DNA of 64,000 nt from Winslowiella arboricola (GTDB taxonomy: Bacteria; Pseudomonadota; Gammaproteobacteria; Enterobacterales; Enterobacteriaceae). Positions within the stretch are counted from its first letter, which is position 1; every line of letters starts with the position of its first letter. A program made the position numbers and the translations under genes. Positions 57,615 through 64,000 of this stretch are shown here, piece after piece. The notes beneath the pieces are model-generated. The model saw only the letters and a list, made by a program, of their open reading frames with translations, did not search any database and was not told where the DNA came from. The stretch is taken from NCBI RefSeq assembly GCF_025527015.1, contig NZ_JAODIM010000042.1:558001-622000 (forward strand), written 5' to 3'.

Positions 57615-58181
57615 GTGACGGCATGGAAATGTGTAGAAGAATTAAATGATCTTGCTAGCGATCTACCGCGCTTTGAGCAGGCGTTAAACAGCCTGGCGGA
57701 GACGCTGGGGTTATCTTTAACCGATCTGGTAGCCGATCATATTGCCGTGCGTTGTCATCAGAACACTACCGCAGAGCGTTGGAAACAGGGTCTGTCACAA
57801 GTTGGCGATCTTTTTTCGCAAAATATGATTAATGGCCGGCCAATCTGTCTGTTTGCGCTGGCGCAGCCGCTGCAGGTTGGCCCGTGGCAGATAAATGTGG
57901 TTGAACTGCCATGGCCGGGACAGACGCTGTACCGCCATGAAGGCTGGGAACATGTGGAGATCGTGTTGCGCGGTGAAGTGGAGACGCTGGGCGCGCGCGC
58001 GCTGGCGCTGTTTTCTGATGAAGGGCTGGCGCGGCGCGAGATTTCGATTAAAACCAGTTCGCCGAAAGGTGAATATGAGCGCCTGCCTAATCCGACGCTG
58101 GCAGTGACCGATGGCAAAATCACCATCAAATTCCATCCGTGGAGTTTGCAGGAGATTGTTGCCAGCGAGCAGGGCGTTTAA
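57615..58181 (+). CDS. yecM: YecM family protein
   Basis: Conserved cytosolic protein of 188 residues with GTG start after TGAGGAGAA. It closely follows E. coli YecM: ADHIAVRCHQNTTAERWKQG, MINGRPICLF, WEHVEIVL and KTSSPKGEYERLPNPTLAV. The fold is of the vicinal oxygen chelate (glyoxalase-like) type, with His and Glu residues that could bind a metal. The biochemical role is unknown. It ends inside the last codons of the convergent lyase gene (four-base overlap). Confidence 0.93.
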   Translation: MTAWKCVEELNDLASDLPRFEQALNSLAETLGLSLTDLVADHIAVRCHQNTTAERWKQGLSQVGDLFSQNMINGRPICLFALAQPLQVGPWQINVVELPWPGQTLYRHEGWEHVEIVLRGEVETLGARALALFSDEGLARREISIKTSSPKGEYERLPNPTLAVTDGKITIKFHPWSLQEIVASEQGV

Positions 58182-59320
58182 AGCGTACTGACTGCGCGCT
58201 CCATACGGCTGATGGCTTCATTCAGCGTGGCACGGGTACAGCCAAAGTTAAAACGTACAAACGCGTCATCGCCGAAGTCGCGGCCAGGTGAGAAGCCAAG
58301 GCCGTGCTTTTCAAACCAGATCGCCGGGCTGGCAACCGACAGTTTATGGGCGTCGATCCAGCCCAGATAGCTGCCTTCCGGCGCCACCATTGATAAGCCG
58401 TCGAGGGCATTGACGCGCGCCACCAGCAGATCGCGATTTTCGCGCAGATAATCCAGCTGGGCGTCCAGCCATGGCTGACCATCACGCCACGCAGCAGTGG
58501 CGGCCACCAGCGCCAGAATATCGACATCCGGCACAATGCCTTTGCGTACCCGTTTAAAGCGTTCGCGCAAATCTTTGTCGGGAATAATCGCCAGTGAAGC
58601 GCCCAGTCCGGCAATATTAAAGGTCTTTGACGGCGACATCAGGGTGATGGAACGCCGGGCGGCATCTTCGCTCAGGCTGGCGAAGGGGATGTGCTGCACG
58701 CCGGGTTCCAGCAGCAGGTCACAGTGGATCTCATCGGAACAGACAATCAGATCATGACGGCGGGCAAAAGCCAGCTGCGCTTCCAGTTCGGCGCGGCGAT
58801 AGACGGTGCCGCCCGGGTTTTGCGGATTACACAGCATCAGCAGTTTTTCGCTGCCGGTTAATTGCGGCGCAGCGGCCTCCAGATCCATTAACCAGCGGCC
58901 CTGTTGCAGACGCATCTGCAGACTCAGCTGGCTGCGGTCAGCCAGTTTCGCCGCGTGGCGGAAAGGCGGGTAGATTGGCGTCGGGGCGATAGTGCCTTCA
59001 CCTGCGCCGGTAAAGGCGCGCACGCTAAGGTTCAAGCCGCTGACAACGCCGGGCAGGAACACCAGCCACTCCGCTTCCACCTGCCAGTTGTAACGTTCGG
59101 CCATGCGCTTAATCACAATATTAATCAGCTCATGCGGTGTGTCGCCATAACCAAATATACCGTGTTCAACCCGTTGTTGCAGCGCGGAAATAATACAGTC
59201 TGGCGCACGGAAATCGCTGTCGGCCACCCATAAAGGCAGAACATCGCGATCGCCATATTTGTGCCACTTAACACTATCGCTGTGACGTCGGTCTATCCAT
59301 TGATCAAAATTGAATGCCAT
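58178..59320 (-). CDS. MalY/PatB-type PLP C-S lyase or aminotransferase
   Basis: Fold-type I PLP enzyme of 380 residues. The MalY/PatB signature is clear: FDQWIDRRHSDSVKWHKYG at the N-terminus, PLWVADSDFRAPDCI, the substrate loop CNPQNPGGTVY, CSDEIHCDLLL with the pyridine-binding Asp, and the PLP lysine in SPSKTFNIAGL. Such enzymes are cystathionine beta-lyases or cysteine-conjugate lyases. It is inserted between yecM and cutC, which are adjacent in E. coli. Confidence 0.87.
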   Translation of the reverse strand: MAFNFDQWIDRRHSDSVKWHKYGDRDVLPLWVADSDFRAPDCIISALQQRVEHGIFGYGDTPHELINIVIKRMAERYNWQVEAEWLVFLPGVVSGLNLSVRAFTGAGEGTIAPTPIYPPFRHAAKLADRSQLSLQMRLQQGRWLMDLEAAAPQLTGSEKLLMLCNPQNPGGTVYRRAELEAQLAFARRHDLIVCSDEIHCDLLLEPGVQHIPFASLSEDAARRSITLMSPSKTFNIAGLGASLAIIPDKDLRERFKRVRKGIVPDVDILALVAATAAWRDGQPWLDAQLDYLRENRDLLVARVNALDGLSMVAPEGSYLGWIDAHKLSVASPAIWFEKHGLGFSPGRDFGDDAFVRFNFGCTRATLNEAISRMERAVSTL

Positions 59321-59406
59321 GATTACTATTCCCGTTAAAATAACCGCTAAACCAGCCTAACTGAGAATCTGATTACCAGCCAGCAGTCATTAAACAGGAG
59401 GATGTG

Positions 59407-60159
59407 ATGACTAAATTGGAAGTATGCTGCTACGGAGTGGATTGTGCGATCACTGCAGAACAAGCCGGTGCAGATCGCATTGAACTCTGTGCCGCACCTA
59501 AGGAGGGCGGGCTAACGCCATCCTTTGGCAGCCTGAAAATGGCGCGTGAGCTGGTAGCAATCCCTGTCCATCCGATTGTGCGTCCACGCGGCGGTGATTT
59601 CTGTTACTCCGCCAGCGAGTTTTCCGCGATGAAATCTGATGTCGCGGCGATCCGCGATCTGGGTTTTCCCGGCGTGGTAGTGGGTATGCTGGATGAAGAT
59701 GCCCATATTGATATGGCCAGAATGCGGCAGATTATGACATTGTGCGGTGAGATGGCGGTGACTTTCCATCGTGCCTTTGACCTGTGCCATAGTCCGAAAC
59801 GTTCACTTCAGGAGTTGACCGACCTCGGCGTTGCGCGCATTCTGACTTCAGGCCAGCAACAAAGCGCGGAAAGTGGAATTGCATTACTGAAGGAACTAAC
59901 TCACAGCAGCGAAGGTCCAATTATTATGGCAGGCGCAGGGGTGCGTTTAAGTAATCTGCAAAAGTTTCTCGACGTTGGCATCGCAGAGCTGCACAGTTCA
60001 GCCAGTCGTCTGGTGGCCTCGCCGATGCGTTACCGTAAAGCCGGTGTTTCGATGTGCTCTGATACCGAAACCGATGAATTCAGCCGTTATTGTGTCGATG
60101 GCGATGTGGTGGAAGCGATGAAAGGGATCATTAATATGAATTCCGTACGTGTAGCCTGA
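59407..60159 (+). CDS. cutC: CutC family protein
   Basis: TIM-barrel protein of 250 residues once linked to copper homeostasis; a copper role is disputed. ATG 59407 follows AGGAGG by five bases; a GTG codon lies one codon upstream in frame. It matches E. coli CutC throughout: [44 protein letters not shown] and [10 protein letters not shown]. It ends at a strong terminator. Confidence 0.94.
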   Translation: MTKLEVCCYGVDCAITAEQAGADRIELCAAPKEGGLTPSFGSLKMARELVAIPVHPIVRPRGGDFCYSASEFSAMKSDVAAIRDLGFPGVVVGMLDEDAHIDMARMRQIMTLCGEMAVTFHRAFDLCHSPKRSLQELTDLGVARILTSGQQQSAESGIALLKELTHSSEGPIIMAGAGVRLSNLQKFLDVGIAELHSSASRLVASPMRYRKAGVSMCSDTETDEFSRYCVDGDVVEAMKGIINMNSVRVA

Positions 60160-60222
60160 CTATCACAACCGATTTTGCCGCGCAGCACGCCGTTATCATG
60201 ACGTGATGTTTGCAAGTACCAG

Positions 60223-60250
60223 GCCCCAACATCTTGTTGGGGCTTTTTTT
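60223..60250 (+). terminator. Rho-independent terminator of cutC
   Basis: GCCCCAACA (60223-60231), TCT loop, TGTTGGGGC (60235-60243), then seven T. Confidence 0.95.
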
Positions 60251-60376
60251 CTGCAATTTATTGCCGGCACCCGCCCTTGAAGAAACAAAAACAATTCTCC
60301 GCACAGTATGGGCGTGTAACCAATGCCGTTTACACTTATCTTAATCGTCAGGGATTCAGGTCTTACGGGGAACAGA

Positions 60377-61225
60377 ATGATTAAAACGATTTCTGGTGTG
60401 GTTATCGCGCTGACGTGCGGCGGTTTACTCAGTTTTACCGCCAGCGCCGCTGAGCAGTGTCCGCTGCACAATAAAGCGGTTAACGACAGCAATGCGATTA
60501 TTATGCTGGGCGGTACCGCCAGAGGGCCGATTAAGCAGGTGGTGGTCGGCGAATTCGGCAAAGATGTCGATCTGCAAAAGCGTCTGCTGGGGCAGTTCGA
60601 CAACTGCGGTATTCTGCTGATTGCCGACAGCAGTTTCGATAAGAATGAAGGTAATGTGCTGCTGAATATGGAGCAGCATGTGGTACGAATCCCCGGTGGC
60701 TGGCAGGCGGACTATGCGATTTCCGTCAAAGTGAAGCAGCAGGAGAAAATGGTGGAGGTCAGTAACAAGCAGGGCACCATCAACTACCAGTTGGGCAAAA
60801 ACGGCAATATCACCAGCTCGACCGATGTGTTTACCCTGATGGGCAAGAAAGGCTTTACTGAAACCACCTACAGTCACGATCGCCATTTTCGGCTGCTGAA
60901 AAGTGTGGCGCGTGGTTCTGATCATCTGAGTAATGGTGAATATCGCTATCAGTGGGATCCTAAAGGTAATTTGCTTACCACCACCTCAGATAAAAGCAAA
61001 GAGACCTACACCTACGATAAGCAGGAACGCGAACTGGGGCTGCACAGCGTCGCCTCTACGGCGGTAAGTACGATCACTACAATTCATGAGTGTCAGTCCT
61101 GGGATGATATCGGTAACTGTACTCTGAGTTATGGCCGTGAAACGGAAGTGTTTGATAGCAATACGGTTAAACGTAATATCAGCACCGCTTATCGTTTTGA
61201 GTATTGGCCAAAAGAGGCGCAATAA
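60377..61225 (+). CDS. Secreted hypothetical protein with YD-like segment
   Basis: A 282-residue protein with a Sec signal (MIKTISGVVIALTCG, cleavage near ASA-AEQ). The ATG at 60377 is preferred over one 18 codons upstream, which would put extra residues before the signal. The mature part has Cys near its N-terminus and several later, allowing disulfides. The segment EYRYQWDPKGNLLTTTSDKS resembles YD/RHS repeats, but only one or two units occur. I do not recognise the family. It occupies the place where E. coli has torYZ. Confidence 0.65.
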   Translation: MIKTISGVVIALTCGGLLSFTASAAEQCPLHNKAVNDSNAIIMLGGTARGPIKQVVVGEFGKDVDLQKRLLGQFDNCGILLIADSSFDKNEGNVLLNMEQHVVRIPGGWQADYAISVKVKQQEKMVEVSNKQGTINYQLGKNGNITSSTDVFTLMGKKGFTETTYSHDRHFRLLKSVARGSDHLSNGEYRYQWDPKGNLLTTTSDKSKETYTYDKQERELGLHSVASTAVSTITTIHECQSWDDIGNCTLSYGRETEVFDSNTVKRNISTAYRFEYWPKEAQ

Positions 61226-61253
61226 TATGGCGCTGTTAAGCCGGTAAAAATTT

Positions 61254-61368
61254 AAGGGCGGCGAGAACGCCGTCATTATGGCAGGTGAAAATCATCAATA
61301 CGGGCGGCGAGAACGCCGCCCCTACAGGTTGTGATGGTTTTTTGTAGGGGCGGCGTTTTCGCCACCCG
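61254..61368 (+). repeat. Dispersed palindromic repeat, copy D
   Basis: Long form, nearly the same as copy C: GGGCGGCGAGAACGCCGTC, GCAGGTGAAAATCATC, GGGCGGCGAGAACGCCGCCC, then after a short linker the inverted GGGGCGGCGTTTTCGCC. It fills the gap between convergent genes (secreted orphan and cmoB). Confidence 0.85.
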
Positions 61369-61382
61369 CATAGCGTAGTTAT

Positions 61383-63172
<1,790 letters not shown>

Positions 63173-63568
63173 TTAATGCAGCGTCAGGATCAGATCCCAC
63201 GGCATAAACAGCAGATTAAAGATCACCATCGCAATCAATGACAGGCCGGTTAACAGCATACCGTTACGCCGCCAGAACATCACACTGTGGTGCATGCCCC
63301 AGAAATGCATGGCGCGGCCGACAAAGAAAAACAGCGCGCTCAGATGCAGCATCCAGATATCGGCGCCATTCATCTCCATCATTACCAGCAGTAGCAGGGC
63401 AACAGGGATATTTTCCATCGCATTGCCATGAATGCGCATCGCAATCTGTAATTCAGAGAAACCACCGTCGCCATGTGCAACGCGATATGAACGACGCAGG
63501 CGTATCACATCAACTGAAAACTTAATTAAAAACAGTGCCCCAAGCACGACATAAAGCGCGCTGACCAT
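63173..63568 (-). CDS. yecN: MAPEG family membrane protein YecN
   Basis: Four-helix membrane protein of the MAPEG (microsomal glutathione transferase-like) superfamily, 131 residues from ATG 63568, the same length as E. coli YecN. GGAG lies six bases before it; an in-frame ATG four codons upstream overlaps that site. The conserved FSELQIAMRIHGNAMENIP motif is present. The function in bacteria is unknown. Confidence 0.92.
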   Translation of the reverse strand: MVSALYVVLGALFLIKFSVDVIRLRRSYRVAHGDGGFSELQIAMRIHGNAMENIPVALLLLVMMEMNGADIWMLHLSALFFFVGRAMHFWGMHHSVMFWRRNGMLLTGLSLIAMVIFNLLFMPWDLILTLH

Positions 63569-63675
63569 GCTGAACTCCATCGAGGAAAGATTGTTGCTGC
63601 GCCTATCATAGCCGGGAAACTGATAAGTGTCGCCTTGCCGCCGCGCAACTGTTTAGCCTTTATTCAGTGGATCAG

Positions 63676-64000
63676 TCAGAACAGCTGCGCCTGCTGTGGC
63701 CAGTCAGGCGCTGCGCCGATGGCAGGAAGGGCCTGTTGCAGATGCGGCCAGAGATACTGGACCAGCGTCAGCACTTCACCGATATCGGGGGTATGGATAA
63801 ACAGCCATGGCTGGCCCTGCTGCGACCAGGCGGGCAATTTACGCAGCCAGTCGTTAAAAAAGGGCAGGTTGGCTGCCGGGTCGTCGCCGCCGATAAAACG
63901 CACCATCGGATTATTTGCCGTCATCACCGCATGGGCGGGCAGTTTCGGTTTCTTACGCTGGGCTTCAATCAGCGCCGGCGTACCGGAAGTGGCGGCATGT
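63676..64000 (-). CDS. yecE: YecE (DUF72), partial
   Basis: The last 107 residues of a DUF72 protein; the N-terminal part lies beyond the right edge. The tail VRFIGGDDPAANLPFFNDWL, FIHTPDIGEV and the final PQQAQLF match E. coli YecE. An apparent start at 63927 is internal, as the frame stays open to the window end. DUF72 proteins have a TIM-barrel fold of unknown function. Order yecE-yecN-cmoA-cmoB is the same as in E. coli. Confidence 0.9.
   Translation of the reverse strand, partial: HAATSGTPALIEAQRKKPKLPAHAVMTANNPMVRFIGGDDPAANLPFFNDWLRKLPAWSQQGQPWLFIHTPDIGEVLTLVQYLWPHLQQALPAIGAAPDWPQQAQLF

Noticed and set aside
12213-61368. Repeated palindromes as a possible CRISPR array
   Set aside because: Copies are single, tens of kilobases apart, without spacers or cas genes.

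Overview
The window reads as chromosome of a motile, Gram-negative enterobacterium. Gene order in both flagellar blocks is E. coli-like, and fliA, flhDC, cheA, flhA, umuDC, otsBA, cmoAB and cutC products are recognisable end to end as enterobacterial orthologues. Mixed gene content and about 55-58% GC by eye suggest Erwiniaceae (Pantoea/Erwinia-like). That genus-level guess is inference.

Layout. 1-5.1 kb: end of an unrecognised gene, then fliA-fliZ and the cystine/D-cysteine operon dcyD-tcyJLN. 5.2-6.3 kb: YcfT-like membrane acyltransferase. 6.3-12.2 kb: divergent putA/putP with GTTGCA operator motifs between them. 12.4-17.2 kb: Fur-boxed ferrous iron operon efeUOB, then phoH. 17.4-20 kb: AT-rich orphan gene, tRNA-Ser(GGA), msrA, a GNAT acetyltransferase and a flavin reductase. 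20.2-25.8 kb: a split SOS mutasome in which umuD and umuC each carry a LexA box and are separated by an HxlR/NmrA/quinone-reductase module, followed by a HigA-like antitoxin stump and a DUF2461 gene. 26-29.8 kb: Fur-type siderophore ABC importer. 29.8-34 kb: SRPBCC protein, LysR regulator and a sulfonate/nitrate-type ABC importer. 34.5-36.8 kb: otsBA.

36.8-55.1 kb is the motility core: a long flhDC control region, flhDC, motAB-cheAW, three tandem chemoreceptors, cheRBYZ and flhBA. FlhDC is the master activator. FliA (sigma-28) would fire the late promoters; good sigma-28 sites are visible before fliA, before receptors 1 and 2, and unexpectedly in the otsA-flhD gap. 55.2-64 kb: argS, a 40-residue membrane protein gene, yecM, a MalY/PatB-type C-S lyase, cutC, a secreted orphan, and cmoB-cmoA-yecN-yecE, which runs off the window.

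Four copies of a dispersed palindromic repeat (12.2, 36.8, 55.1, 61.3 kb) sit in intergenic gaps after genes. No CRISPR array, insertion sequence, integrase or rRNA was seen.
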